From: Prevotella sp. UBA3208
Lineage (GTDB): Bacteria > Bacteroidota > Bacteroidia > Bacteroidales > Bacteroidaceae
Assembly: GCA_002363695.1 (NCBI GenBank)
Contig: DEWO01000091.1
Coordinates: 734 to 44,794, forward strand
Length of the DNA: 44,061 bases
Reading direction: 5' to 3'
Numbering within the stretch: position 1 is the first letter of the stretch; the number at the start of each line of letters is the position of its first letter. The translations under genes and the position numbers were made by a program. Of the stretch, positions 1-8,789 are shown in pieces. The notes below the pieces were generated by a model, which searched no databases, was not told the origin of the DNA, and saw only the letters and a list, made by a program, of their open reading frames with translations.

Positions 1-1
1 G

Positions 2-2014
2 ACGGTAGATGGTCAGGACAACATCACGGTGAACGGCAGCAGTTCGTTCAAGGTGTATGTGAACGGCAAGCCCAACGTGATGTTCAACAACAATGCGTCG
101 CAGATATTCCGTGCCATGCCTGCCTCGATGGTGAAGAACATAGAGGTGATTACCAATCCCGGTGCCAGATACGATGCAGAAGGAGCAGCCGGTGTGCTGA
201 ACATCGTGATGGCAGGCATGGGAGCCAACGGCCAGCAGGCATCCATCGACGGCATCAGCGGCAACGTGCGCCTCACTGCCGGCAACAAGCAGCAAGGTGC
301 AGGTGCCTTCCTGAACGGACAGCATGGCAGGTTCTCGTTTTCTGCCAATGCGATGATACACAACGGGAGGACTAACGGCACGCAGATAGACACCGAGCGC
401 CAGCAGTTCAGCGATGCCGGCACCTCAGCCACGAACTACCAGCTGGAGAGTAAAACCCGCATGCCGTTCTCTATGGCCAACGTCAACCTGGGCTATGAGC
501 TGGACAGCATGTCTACGGTGAATGCGACGTTCAGCTTCCACCGCTTCAGCCAGAAGAACAGCGGCGACCCGCTGACAACGATGAGGGGCGGCATCTACGG
601 CACCGGCTTCAGCTTTGGCGAACACATGAGCACGTCGGCAAAGAACACGTCCATCAACGTCAGTGCCGACTACCAGCGGTTCCTGAACAAGGCACGCACC
701 AGTTCCGTCTCCCTGATCTACCAGTTTGCGCTGAGTCCCAACACCAACGACAACTGGAACTCCTACGACCCCGCCGACGTTCCTGACTATGTCAACCTTC
801 AAGACCGCCACTCGCTCTCCGACGAGAAGACACGCGAACACGTCGTACAGGCCGACTACACCACCCCGCTGGGCAAGAACCACACGCTGAGCGCCGGCGC
901 CAAGTACACCGCACGCAACAACAACAGCGACTCGCGCTACTACCGCAAGAACGGCAGCGACTATGAATACAACCCGCTGCTGAGCATGAAGTACGACAAC
1001 AAGAACAACATCCTTGCCGGATATGCCGAGTATGAGGGGAAATACGGTAAGTTTGGTGCCAAGGCAGGACTGCGCTATGAATACACCTGGCAGCAGGTGG
1101 AATACGAACTGGGCAACGGCGAGAACTTCTCGAAACGCTATGGCAACCTGGTGCCGTCGGCAAGCCTGTCATACAAGCCACTGCCCTTTGCCAACATCGG
1201 GCTGACCTACAACATGCGTATCTCACGTCCCGGCATCGGCTACCTGAATCCATACGTCGACCGCTCGTCGGCGACAGCCATCAAATACGGCAATCCCGAC
1301 CTCGACGTAGAAAAGACCCATAACATCGGACTGGTGTTCAACTTCTTCACCCCCTTCCTCATGGGTAACCTGAACATCAAGCAGACGCTCACCAACAACG
1401 GCATAGAGCAGTATTCGTTCTTCGAAGATGGACTGCTCAACACGACTTACGGCAACATCGTGAAGCGAAGCATGACCAGCATCAGCCTGTATGCTGCCGG
1501 AATGGTGAGCAAGAAGACCCGCCTGTTCTTCAATGGAGGAGTGGGCTACAACGACTTGCGCAGCAGTCAGCTCGACGCAAGGAACCACGGATGGCAAGCC
1601 AACGCGATGGTGGGCATACAACAGACGCTGCCCTGGGACCTGAAACTCGGCACATTCTTCATCACCAACAGCAAGAAATACACCCTGCAAGGATGGACTT
1701 CAGGCTTCAACATGCTCATGGGAAGCCTCACGAAGTCGTTCCTGCAAGACAAGCTCAGCGTTGCCGTACAGGGTGTGACCGGTCTGCGCAAGGGCGGCTG
1801 CTTCCACTTCGACAGCTACAGCCAAGGCAAGGACTTCACCAACATGCAGAAGATGCACGTTCCCGTCGCCAGCTTCACGCTCAGCATCACATATAAGTTT
1901 GGCAACCAAAAGGTGAAGGTGAAGAGCAACGCCAACCGTGTGGAGAGTGATGTCATGGAGAAAGAGAACGACATGAAGCAGATGATGGAAAACCCTGCCC
2001 CGACAGCTCCCTGA
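2..2014 (+). CDS. Outer-membrane TonB-dependent receptor-like beta-barrel protein, 5' truncated by window edge
   Basis: The frame is open to the left edge, so the true start and any signal peptide or carboxypeptidase-like N-terminal domain lie outside. The first visible residues form the end of a plug domain: a stretch around IEVITNPGARYDAEG followed by AAGVLNIV is typical of the Bacteroidetes outer membrane beta-barrel family (PF14905-like). The remaining ~600 residues alternate polar and hydrophobic strands rich in Asn, Tyr, Gly and Ser, as in a barrel, ending with a strand around FTLSITYKFGN. About 40 hydrophilic residues follow it, so the chain does not end in the usual aromatic residue. 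The last residues (NPAPTAP) are read from a GC-rich palindromic repeat that also supplies the stop codon. The substrate is unknown; no SusD-like partner is visible. Confidence 0.85.
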   Translation, partial: TVDGQDNITVNGSSSFKVYVNGKPNVMFNNNASQIFRAMPASMVKNIEVITNPGARYDAEGAAGVLNIVMAGMGANGQQASIDGISGNVRLTAGNKQQGAGAFLNGQHGRFSFSANAMIHNGRTNGTQIDTERQQFSDAGTSATNYQLESKTRMPFSMANVNLGYELDSMSTVNATFSFHRFSQKNSGDPLTTMRGGIYGTGFSFGEHMSTSAKNTSINVSADYQRFLNKARTSSVSLIYQFALSPNTNDNWNSYDPADVPDYVNLQDRHSLSDEKTREHVVQADYTTPLGKNHTLSAGAKYTARNNNSDSRYYRKNGSDYEYNPLLSMKYDNKNNILAGYAEYEGKYGKFGAKAGLRYEYTWQQVEYELGNGENFSKRYGNLVPSASLSYKPLPFANIGLTYNMRISRPGIGYLNPYVDRSSATAIKYGNPDLDVEKTHNIGLVFNFFTPFLMGNLNIKQTLTNNGIEQYSFFEDGLLNTTYGNIVKRSMTSISLYAAGMVSKKTRLFFNGGVGYNDLRSSQLDARNHGWQANAMVGIQQTLPWDLKLGTFFITNSKKYTLQGWTSGFNMLMGSLTKSFLQDKLSVAVQGVTGLRKGGCFHFDSYSQGKDFTNMQKMHVPVASFTLSITYKFGNQKVKVKSNANRVESDVMEKENDMKQMMENPAPTAP

Positions 2015-2036
2015 AGGGAGGGGAGGAAGGCTGTCC
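1994..2036. repeat. REP-like GC-rich palindrome overlapping the receptor stop codon
   Basis: CTCCC and GGGAG flank a TGA that is the stop codon of the upstream gene. An outer pair, GACAGC and GGCTGTC, surrounds this core. A related hairpin (CCCTCCC, TTCA, GGGAGGG) lies in the ftsL-ftsI gap at 27148-27174. Finding two related copies in one window suggests a dispersed extragenic element. Confidence 0.6.
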
Positions 2037-2045
2037 CCGTCTTTC

Positions 2046-2058
2046 GCCGCACAGCGGC
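2046..2058 (+). terminator. Weak hairpin, possible terminator before glnN
   Basis: GCCGC-ACA-GCGGC is a perfect 5-bp stem with a 3-nt loop, 32 nt after the receptor stop. It is not followed by a strong T-tract, so termination is uncertain. Confidence 0.35.
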
Positions 2059-2095
2059 ATAACTTCAGATAAAGATAAAAACGTAACATAAAGAT

Positions 2096-4285
2096 ATGGC
2101 CAATTTAAGATTCCAAGTTGTAGAAGAGGCTTTCAAGAAGAAGCCGCTTGAGGTAGCAGAACCCACCGAACGCCCGTCGGAGTTCTTTGCCAAGAACGTG
2201 TTCACACGGGCAAAGATGTACAAGTACCTGCAACGCGACGTGTACGAGAAACTCATCGATGTCATCGACAACGGTGCCCCACTCGACCGCTCCATCGCCG
2301 ATGCCGTAGCCAAGGGCATGAAGCAATGGGCTGACGAGAACGGCGTCACCCACTACACCCACTGGTTCCAGCCCCTCACGGAGGGCACCGCCGAGAAGCA
2401 TGACGCCTTCATCGAGCACGACGGCAAGGGTGGCATGATTGAGGAGTTCAGCGGTAAGCTGCTGGTACAACAGGAACCTGACGCCTCGTCGTTCCCCAAC
2501 GGCGGCATACGTGCCACCTTCGAGGCACGCGGCTACTCGGCATGGGACCCCACCTCGCCGGTATTCATCATCGACGACACACTCTGTATTCCGACTATCT
2601 TCATTTCGTATACGGGAGAAGCCCTCGACTACAAGGCACCGCTGAAGCGTGCCATCCATGCTGTCGACGAGGCGGCAACGGCAGTAGCACGATACTTCGA
2701 CCCCGGCGTGAAGAAGGTCATCACCAACCTGGGCTGGGAACAGGAGTACTTCCTCGTCGACGAGAGCCTGTACTCGGCACGCCCCGACCTGATGTTGACG
2801 GGCCGTACACTGATGGGGCACGACTCTGCCAAGAACCAGCAGATGGACGACCATTACTTCGGCATCATCCCCGACCGCGTTCAGGCGTTCATGAAAGACC
2901 TGGAGGTGCAGGCACTGGAGCTGGGCATCCCCTGCAAGACACGCCACAACGAGGTGGCGCCCAACCAGTTTGAGCTGGCTCCCATCTACGAAGAGATGAA
3001 CCTCGCCATCGACCATAACATGCTGTTCATGTCGCTGCTGAAGAAGGTGGCACGCAAACACGGGTTCCGTGCCCTGCTCCATGAGAAGCCTTTCGACGGC
3101 GTCAACGGCTCCGGCAAGCACAACAACTGGAGCCTTGCCACCGACACGGGCGTGCTGCTCCATGCCCCCGGCAAGACACCGGAACAGAACCTTCGCTTCG
3201 TCACCTTCATCGTAGAGACCCTGATGGGCGTCTACCGCCACAACGGACTCCTGAAGGCGAGCATCATGAGTGCCACCAACGCCCACCGTCTGGGTGCAAA
3301 CGAGGCTCCTCCCGCCATCATCTCCTCGTTCCTCGGCAAGCAGGTCAGCGAACTGCTGGAGCACATCGAGAAGGCCGACAAGGACGACCTCTTCACCGTT
3401 GCCGGCAAACAGAAGATGGAGCTGGACATCCCGGAGATACCCGAACTGCTCATCGACAACACCGACCGCAACCGCACCAGCCCCTTTGCCTTCACAGGCA
3501 ACAGGTTTGAGTTCCGTGCCGTAGGCTCTGAAGCCAACTGTGCCAGCGCGATGATTGCCCTGAACAGTGCCGTGGCAGAGGCTCTTGTCGATTTCAAGAA
3601 ACGCGTGGATGCCCTCATTGCCAAGGGCGAAGACCAGACGAGAGCCATCATTGAAGTCATCCGCGAAGATATCAAGACCTGCAAACCCATACACTTCGAC
3701 GGCAACGGTTACAGCGACGAGTGGGTGGAAGAGGCTACACGACGCGGACTGGATGTCGAGAAGTCGTGCCCCCTGGTCTTCGACCGCTACTTAGACGACG
3801 ACACCATCCGCATGTTTGAGAGCCTGAACGTCATGAACCGCAAGGAGCTGGAGGCACGCAACGAGGTGAAATGGGAAACGTACACAAAGAAGATACAGAT
3901 AGAGGCACGTGTACTTGGCGACCTCTCAATGAACCATATCATCCCTGTTGCCACACACTATCAGAGCCGGCTGGCACGCAACGTCAGCTCCATGCGCGAC
4001 ATCTTCCCCGCAGAAGAGGCTGACAAGTACTGCTCACGCAACGTCAAGATCATCCGTGAGATAGCTGAACGCACACAGAACATCGAACGCAAGGTGGAGG
4101 AACTGGTGGAAGCCCGCAAGGTCGCCAACCGCATCGAGAGCGAACGCGAGAAGGCTATCGCCTACCACGACACGGTGGCTCCGAAGATGGATGAAATCCG
4201 CTATCACATAGACCGCCTGGAGCTGACCGTCGCCGACGAGCTCTGGACGCTGCCGAAGTACCGCGAACTGCTGTTCATCAGGTAG
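2096..4285 (+). CDS. glnN: Glutamine synthetase type III
   Basis: A 729-residue protein, the normal size for GSIII, which is much longer than GSI/GSII. It makes glutamine from glutamate, ammonia and ATP in the cytoplasm. Recognisable GSIII blocks are an N-terminal region ending in SEFFAKNVFTRAKMYKYL, the ATP/glutamate-binding segment EVAPNQFELAPIYEE, the KHNNWSL stretch, and an arginine-rich catalytic segment ending in NRTSPFAFTGNRFEFRAVGS. The C-terminal ~120 residues are helical and charged, as in the family. The start is ATG at 2096; there is no Shine-Dalgarno site. It is followed by a 9-bp tandem repeat and then an unrelated hydrolase gene. No clear TAnnTTTG promoter lies immediately upstream, and no PII or amt gene is nearby. 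Confidence 0.97.
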   Translation: MANLRFQVVEEAFKKKPLEVAEPTERPSEFFAKNVFTRAKMYKYLQRDVYEKLIDVIDNGAPLDRSIADAVAKGMKQWADENGVTHYTHWFQPLTEGTAEKHDAFIEHDGKGGMIEEFSGKLLVQQEPDASSFPNGGIRATFEARGYSAWDPTSPVFIIDDTLCIPTIFISYTGEALDYKAPLKRAIHAVDEAATAVARYFDPGVKKVITNLGWEQEYFLVDESLYSARPDLMLTGRTLMGHDSAKNQQMDDHYFGIIPDRVQAFMKDLEVQALELGIPCKTRHNEVAPNQFELAPIYEEMNLAIDHNMLFMSLLKKVARKHGFRALLHEKPFDGVNGSGKHNNWSLATDTGVLLHAPGKTPEQNLRFVTFIVETLMGVYRHNGLLKASIMSATNAHRLGANEAPPAIISSFLGKQVSELLEHIEKADKDDLFTVAGKQKMELDIPEIPELLIDNTDRNRTSPFAFTGNRFEFRAVGSEANCASAMIALNSAVAEALVDFKKRVDALIAKGEDQTRAIIEVIREDIKTCKPIHFDGNGYSDEWVEEATRRGLDVEKSCPLVFDRYLDDDTIRMFESLNVMNRKELEARNEVKWETYTKKIQIEARVLGDLSMNHIIPVATHYQSRLARNVSSMRDIFPAEEADKYCSRNVKIIREIAERTQNIERKVEELVEARKVANRIESEREKAIAYHDTVAPKMDEIRYHIDRLELTVADELWTLPKYRELLFIR

Positions 4286-4288
4286 ACG

Positions 4289-4324
4289 CTATAGAAACTA
4301 TAGAAACTATAGAAGCTATAAATA
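4289..4324. repeat. 9-bp tandem repeat (CTATAGAAA)
   Basis: Three units of CTATAGAAA (the third ends in G) and a fourth degenerate unit, CTATAAATA, begin at 4289, 4298, 4307 and 4316. They fill most of the 57-bp gap between glnN and the next gene. Confidence 0.85.
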
Positions 4325-4342
4325 ATAACAAAAGCAATCGAG

Positions 4343-5359
4343 ATGACGAGTAATTTAGCGTTTCAGAAGACATTCCCAAGCCTGATGGCGGGCAAGAAGT
4401 TACTCTACGTACACGGCTTCGGCTCTGCCGGAAGCACACATACGGCACAGGCGCTGCGCACGCTGATGCCGCAGGCTACCGTGCTCAGCCCCGACCTGCC
4501 CATCCATCCGGCAGAGGCGCTGGAGTTGCTGCACACGACGGTAGCAGCTGAACGGCCCGACCTGATCATCGGAACGTCGATGGGAGGGATGTATACGGAG
4601 CAGCTGAACGGCTTCGACCGCATCTGCGTGAACCCAGCCCTACAGATGGGCGACACCATGCACGAACACGGACTGACGGGTAAGCAGACGTTCCAGAACC
4701 CGCGGCAGGACGGGGTACAGGAGTTTATCGTGACCAAAGCGATGGTGAAGGAATACAAGGAGGCCACGGAGCTGTGCTTCCAAGGTATCGACAACGAGGA
4801 GCGCCGCCGCGTCTTCGGACTCTTCGGCGACAACGACCAGGTGGTGCATACCTACGACCTCTTCCTCGACCACTACCCTAACGCCATCCACTTCCACGGC
4901 GAACACCGGCTGAACGACAAGGTGCTGCTCCACTATATCATTCCTGTCATACGATGGATTGACGACCGACAGGAAGGAAGGGAGCGCAGACGAGTGGTCA
5001 TCGACTACGACGTGATGCACGACAGCTACATGAATCCCGTGTCAAGCATGCGCAAGGCGTACGAGTTGCTGATAGAGAACTACGACGTCTACATCCTTGC
5101 CGCTGCTCCGACAGCTCGTCCCGACAGGATGAAGGAGGTGCAGGCATGGGCAGAAGAACACATCAACGTGCCGGCATGGAACCATATCGTCTATACCAAC
5201 CAGCCAGGACTGGTCAACGCCGACTACCTGATCACCTCTCCCGACAAGGTGGAAGCCATCGAAGAACAATTCCTCGGCACCGTACTTCCCATAGGCAAGG
5301 ACGAACTGAAGACGTTCGAAGAGGTCATCACCTTCTTCGACAGGCTCGGAGGACAGTGA
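4343..5359 (+). CDS. YqiA/YcfP-like alpha/beta hydrolase fused to a HAD/5'-nucleotidase-like domain
   Basis: A 338-residue two-domain protein. Residues ~18-205 look like the YqiA/YcfP esterase fold: an HGFGSAGS oxyanion-type loop near residue 24, nucleophile elbow GTSMGG with Ser79, a GDND acid loop at 162-165 and a GEHRL histidine at 188. Residues ~215-335 resemble the NT5C (5'-(3')-deoxyribonucleotidase) HAD group: motif I D221-x-D223 and an ILAAAPTARP motif-II region. The usual late acidic Asp-Asp pair appears as YLITS, so phosphatase activity is doubtful. Residues 205-218 form a charged linker. No signal peptide is present, so it is probably cytoplasmic. It may be cotranscribed with the downstream nuclease-helicase. 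The substrate is unknown. Confidence 0.75.
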   Translation: MTSNLAFQKTFPSLMAGKKLLYVHGFGSAGSTHTAQALRTLMPQATVLSPDLPIHPAEALELLHTTVAAERPDLIIGTSMGGMYTEQLNGFDRICVNPALQMGDTMHEHGLTGKQTFQNPRQDGVQEFIVTKAMVKEYKEATELCFQGIDNEERRRVFGLFGDNDQVVHTYDLFLDHYPNAIHFHGEHRLNDKVLLHYIIPVIRWIDDRQEGRERRRVVIDYDVMHDSYMNPVSSMRKAYELLIENYDVYILAAAPTARPDRMKEVQAWAEEHINVPAWNHIVYTNQPGLVNADYLITSPDKVEAIEEQFLGTVLPIGKDELKTFEEVITFFDRLGGQ

Positions 5360-5360
5360 A

Positions 5361-5402
5361 CAATTGACAATTGACAATTGATAATTGATAATTGATAATT
5401 GG
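5361..5402. repeat. Heptamer array (CAATTGA/TAATTGA), six units
   Basis: Three CAATTGA and three TAATTGA units run from 5361 in perfect 7-bp register. They fill the gap between two genes, and the last unit contributes the TTG proposed as the next start codon. Confidence 0.9.
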
Positions 5403-8179
5403 AAATCTATCATCGCGACTTTCTACTGGACATCTCTGCCGTTGCCAACTGCTTTGAAGGCTTCGGCCACCACCCACTGCTCTACATCGTCAACATGATG
5501 AAGCCGCGGGTGAACACCTATCACACGCTGCTCGGTAACTTTGCCGGCAGCGCCCTGGACGACATCATCAACCACACAGACTATCACATTGCTGACACCT
5601 TCCGCAACAACTTCCGCGAGAAGGCATTGGAATATGTCACCTGTGAGGACTTCGATGCCAACCGCTTCAAGCAGGATGCGCAACGGCAAGCTGCTCACAT
5701 CCAGGCCGTAGTGAAGAACGTGTGGGGGCAGGAAACGAGAGTCCTTCCTCTGCTGGAGCCATCGTTTGTCTGTCCGCAACTGGGACTGCAAGGTCGTGTA
5801 GACCTGATGACCGATGACTTCCGCCTGCTCGTTGAGCAGAAGTCGGGAAAGAACATCTGTCCGCAGAAGCACTACGTGCAGGCGCTGCTCTACTATGACG
5901 TCCTCGCTACCAACTTCGGAATCGACACCAAGGATATAGACATCCAACTGCTCTACTCGAAGTTTCCCCTGCCTGACGGACTGCGACATATCGACGCCGA
6001 CCGCAACCGCAAGCTCACAGACGAGGCGCTGAGGTTCCGCGACGAGGTGGTCACCTTATTATATAAGATAGCTCAGGACGGCTTTGGCAGCATCATGGAC
6101 CAGCTGACACCAGAGACACTGGCTGGCGACAGCATGGGCGACACGTTCTTCCAGCGATATGAGCTGCCACGACTACAGGCACTGCTGCAACCCTTGCACG
6201 AACTTTCTTCGATGGAACGGGCGTATTTTGAACAAATGATGACGTTTGTGGTTCGTGAAATGATCGTGGCGAAAACGGGAGAGACGGTGTGGGAGGAAGA
6301 AAGAAAGGGAAAGGGAACGGGAGAAGAAGAGAGGAAGGGAGCGAGGGGAGTCATGATGCAGACATGCAACGCCGACCTCTGGCGCATGCCGTTAGCCGAG
6401 AAAAGGGAGATGGGGTGCATCTTCACAGGACTGACCATCAGTGACATGAGGAAGAGCTCTACCTACAACGGCTATGACACGCTCGTCTTCGACCTGCCAG
6501 ACCAGGGTGAAGACTTCATGCCCGACTTCCGACGGGGTGACATGGTATATGTCTATGCCTACGGGAAGGATGAACAGCCCGACATCACCCGCGCCATACT
6601 CTACAAGGGGGTGCTTGCCGACATCTACCCCGACAGTGTCACCGTACACCTGAACGACGGACAGCAGAAGGCTGAAGCCTTCGGCAAGACTCTCTATGCC
6701 ATAGAACATGCCGGCAGCGATGTCACCCGCCATGCTGCCATCGCCGGACTGCATGCCTTCATCACTGCCGACGACGACCGCAAAGCCTTGCTGCTGGGGC
6801 AACGTGCGCCACGAAAGGACGGCAACATCCGGCTCTCACGCAGCTACCACCCTGACTATGACGGGGTGGTTGAGCGTGTCTTCCAGTCGGAAGACTACTT
6901 CCTGCTTGTCGGACCGCCGGGAACAGGAAAGACCTCGATGGCACTGCGGTTGATGGTTGAAGAGGCAATGGCTACCGTCGCAGCCCCGGCGGAAGGCAGC
7001 CGGAAAGCATCACTGCTGCTCCTCGCTTATACCAACCGCGCCGTTGACGAGATTTGCAACATGCTGGAGGAGACTGGCTACGACTACCTGCGCCTGGGCA
7101 ATGAATACAGTTGCGACCCACGCTACCGCAACAGACTCCTGGGAGCCTACGTCGAGCAAGCACCTGCCGTACACGCATTGCGGAAAACCATCATCGACAT
7201 GCCCATCATCGTTGCCACGACATCGACCCTCGCCACTCGCCCGTTCCTGCTCGGCATCAAGTCGTTCGACATGGCCATCATCGACGAAGCCAGCCAGATA
7301 CTCGAACCAGACATCATCGGACTGCTTTCCAACAGCCACATCCGCCGGTTCGTCCTCATCGGAGACTACAAGCAGCTGCCTGCCGTCGTGCAGCAGCCCG
7401 AAGCGTCGTCAGCTGTCAGCAACAAGATGCTGAGAAGCATACACTTGGACAACTGCCGCAACTCACTCTTCGAACGCCTTATCCGTACGGAGAAAGCAGC
7501 AAAAAGGACCGATTTCATCGGCATCCTGCACAAGCAAGGGCGTATGCACCCCGACATTGCAGCCTTCCCCGTCAACACGTTCTATGCCGAGGAACAGCTG
7601 AGCGCAGTCCCCCTGCGCCACCAGCAAGAGCGTCAACTGGACTACGATGTGGAAAGTCTCGATGAAACCGACGATTTATTAAAGAGCCGACGGGTCTTGT
7701 TCTTCCCCTCACCACCAAGAGAAAAGAACACGACAGAACATCTTTCCGACAAAGTAAACACCGCAGAAGCCCGCATCGTCGCTGACCTGTTGCACCGGTT
7801 ACACCGTTTCCTGGGCAAGAAGTTCGATGCCCAGAAAAGCATGGGTGTCATCGTCCCCTACAGGAACCAGATTGCCGTCATCAGGAAGGAGGCGGCACGA
7901 TACGGCATAGCGGCACTCAACGACATCACCATCGACACCGTAGAACGCTATCAAGGGTCGCAACGCGACATCATCATCTACTCCTTCACCGTCAGCAAGC
8001 CCTACCAACTGGACTTCCTGACCAGCAACTGCTTCGTGGAAAACGGGAAGGTCATAGACAGGAAGCTGAACGTGGCACTCACCCGCGCCCGCAAACAACT
8101 GATATTGGTAGGCAACAAAGAAACGCTGAGCCTCAATCCTACATTTAAGAAACTGCTAACAGAAATCGGAAACGGGTAA
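5399..8179 (+). CDS. Dna2-like nuclease-helicase (PD-(D/E)XK nuclease plus SF1B UPF1/Dna2-type helicase)
   Basis: A 926-residue protein. The N-terminal half carries a RecB/Dna2-type nuclease signature: GRVD at 132-135 followed by EQK at 146-148, the metal-binding D...ExK arrangement. The C-terminal half is a superfamily 1 helicase: Walker A GPPGTGKT at 505-512, Walker B DEAS at 629-632, a GDYKQLP motif III, and a late ERYQGSQRD segment and LNVALTRARKQL segment (motifs V-VI). It is probably an ATP-driven DNA (or DNA/RNA) helicase with ssDNA cleavage, acting in replication or repair. The in-frame stop just upstream (5396-5398) leaves TTG 5399 as the first usable start; the next ATGs are at residues 33-34. 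Residues ~298-318 are a Glu/Arg/Lys/Gly low-complexity insert encoded by purine-rich DNA. There are no CRISPR or restriction neighbours. Confidence 0.85.
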   Translation: MEIYHRDFLLDISAVANCFEGFGHHPLLYIVNMMKPRVNTYHTLLGNFAGSALDDIINHTDYHIADTFRNNFREKALEYVTCEDFDANRFKQDAQRQAAHIQAVVKNVWGQETRVLPLLEPSFVCPQLGLQGRVDLMTDDFRLLVEQKSGKNICPQKHYVQALLYYDVLATNFGIDTKDIDIQLLYSKFPLPDGLRHIDADRNRKLTDEALRFRDEVVTLLYKIAQDGFGSIMDQLTPETLAGDSMGDTFFQRYELPRLQALLQPLHELSSMERAYFEQMMTFVVREMIVAKTGETVWEEERKGKGTGEEERKGARGVMMQTCNADLWRMPLAEKREMGCIFTGLTISDMRKSSTYNGYDTLVFDLPDQGEDFMPDFRRGDMVYVYAYGKDEQPDITRAILYKGVLADIYPDSVTVHLNDGQQKAEAFGKTLYAIEHAGSDVTRHAAIAGLHAFITADDDRKALLLGQRAPRKDGNIRLSRSYHPDYDGVVERVFQSEDYFLLVGPPGTGKTSMALRLMVEEAMATVAAPAEGSRKASLLLLAYTNRAVDEICNMLEETGYDYLRLGNEYSCDPRYRNRLLGAYVEQAPAVHALRKTIIDMPIIVATTSTLATRPFLLGIKSFDMAIIDEASQILEPDIIGLLSNSHIRRFVLIGDYKQLPAVVQQPEASSAVSNKMLRSIHLDNCRNSLFERLIRTEKAAKRTDFIGILHKQGRMHPDIAAFPVNTFYAEEQLSAVPLRHQQERQLDYDVESLDETDDLLKSRRVLFFPSPPREKNTTEHLSDKVNTAEARIVADLLHRLHRFLGKKFDAQKSMGVIVPYRNQIAVIRKEAARYGIAALNDITIDTVERYQGSQRDIIIYSFTVSKPYQLDFLTSNCFVENGKVIDRKLNVALTRARKQLILVGNKETLSLNPTFKKLLTEIGNG

Positions 8180-8307
8180 CAGGAGAGGAAGAATTGACGA
8201 AAGTAGACGCAAATTCGGTATAGCGAGAGCGCAGGATGACACATTTCGAGCGCAAGCCAGTGCTGTGGAATCCCTACAGGGGAAATTAAAACTTCATCCA
8301 TATATCT

Positions 8308-8338
8308 TTTGTTGTCTTAGATTTTATATGTAATTTTG
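8308..8338 (+). promoter_or_regulatory. Bacteroidetes-type promoter for the 47-aa ORF
   Basis: TTTG at 8308-8311 (-33 box), a 19-nt spacer and TAATTTTG at 8331-8338 (-7 box, TAnnTTTG) match the Bacteroidetes consensus. The predicted transcript starts about 20 nt before the ATG at 8365. Confidence 0.7.
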
Positions 8339-8364
8339 CAGTGAAAATCAAATTCATGTTTATT

Positions 8365-8508
8365 ATGGCGACAACAGAGAACACTTTTACACACCTTACC
8401 CATGAAGAGGCCCGGCAGATGTTTCTTCGTGCCAAAGCTCATCAACAGCAATTGGAGAAAGAGGGGAAAGCGATGTGGGAAGAGGAACAGCGGATAAAGA
8501 CCGGTTAA
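8365..8508 (+). CDS. Small hypothetical protein, 47 aa
   Basis: ATG 8365 to TAA 8506-8508, beginning MATTENTFTHL and ending in a strongly charged helical segment (QLEKEGKAMWEEEQR). In-frame alternatives upstream are ATG 8356 and GTG 8341; ATG 8365 best suits the predicted transcript start. The evidence for it being real is the consensus promoter directly in front, the amphipathic-helix-like composition and its position in a gap otherwise lacking genes. I do not recognise the family. It could be an antitoxin or regulator-like small protein; no function is assigned. Confidence 0.5.
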   Translation: MATTENTFTHLTHEEARQMFLRAKAHQQQLEKEGKAMWEEEQRIKTG

Positions 8509-8585
8509 GACACTAAGGATTCAAAATTTCTAAGACCTTAATTAAAAATTCAACTCTTGGTGTAGGTTATTTAACAAATAGTTTC

Positions 8586-8593
8586 TATCTTTG
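8586..8593 (+). promoter_or_regulatory. -7 box upstream of the small decayed gene
   Basis: TATCTTTG at 8586-8593 matches TAnnTTTG and lies 27 nt before the ATG at 8621. The -33 region is poor. Confidence 0.55.
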
Positions 8594-8620
8594 CAGAAAA
8601 TAGTTTAGCAGAGAAGGATT

Positions 8621-8789
8621 ATGTCATACAGTCAAATAGCTCAATTGGAACTCATGAACGCCATTAACAGCATTAGCTCCGAAGTGGAATTGAATGATTT
8701 CAGAGACATGCTGGCACGCTACTTCGCAAAAAAAAGCTCAACAAGGTATTGATGCCTTGTGGATACGTACTTCTCACACGAACAAATGA
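8621..8789 (+). pseudogene. Frameshifted small Bacteroidales protein gene
   Basis: Reading from ATG 8621 gives 43 residues (MSYSQIAQLELMNAINSISS onward, ending KKSSTRY) and stops at TGA 8750-8752. Skipping one base in the A8 run at 8728-8735 gives KKAQQGIDALW instead, which I recall as the conserved continuation (YFAKKAQ.AIDALW) of a ~70-residue protein common in Bacteroidales and often found beside a PIN-domain toxin gene. The restored frame ends at 8789 after 55 residues, short of the usual C-terminus, so the 3' end is lost as well. The family match is from memory. Alternatives are an intact but shortened protein, or a sequencing error in the A-run. Confidence 0.6.

Noticed and set aside
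2105..3694. 529-codon minus-strand frame opposite glnN
   Set aside because: A shadow of the GC-rich glnN codons; composition is not protein-like and glnN is certain.
8728..8738. Programmed -1 frameshift at A8 (slippery A AAA AAA)
   Set aside because: The -1 frame yields KLNKVLMPCG and soon stops without family resemblance; only skipping a base forward restores the known continuation, which fits mutation rather than programmed -1 shifting.
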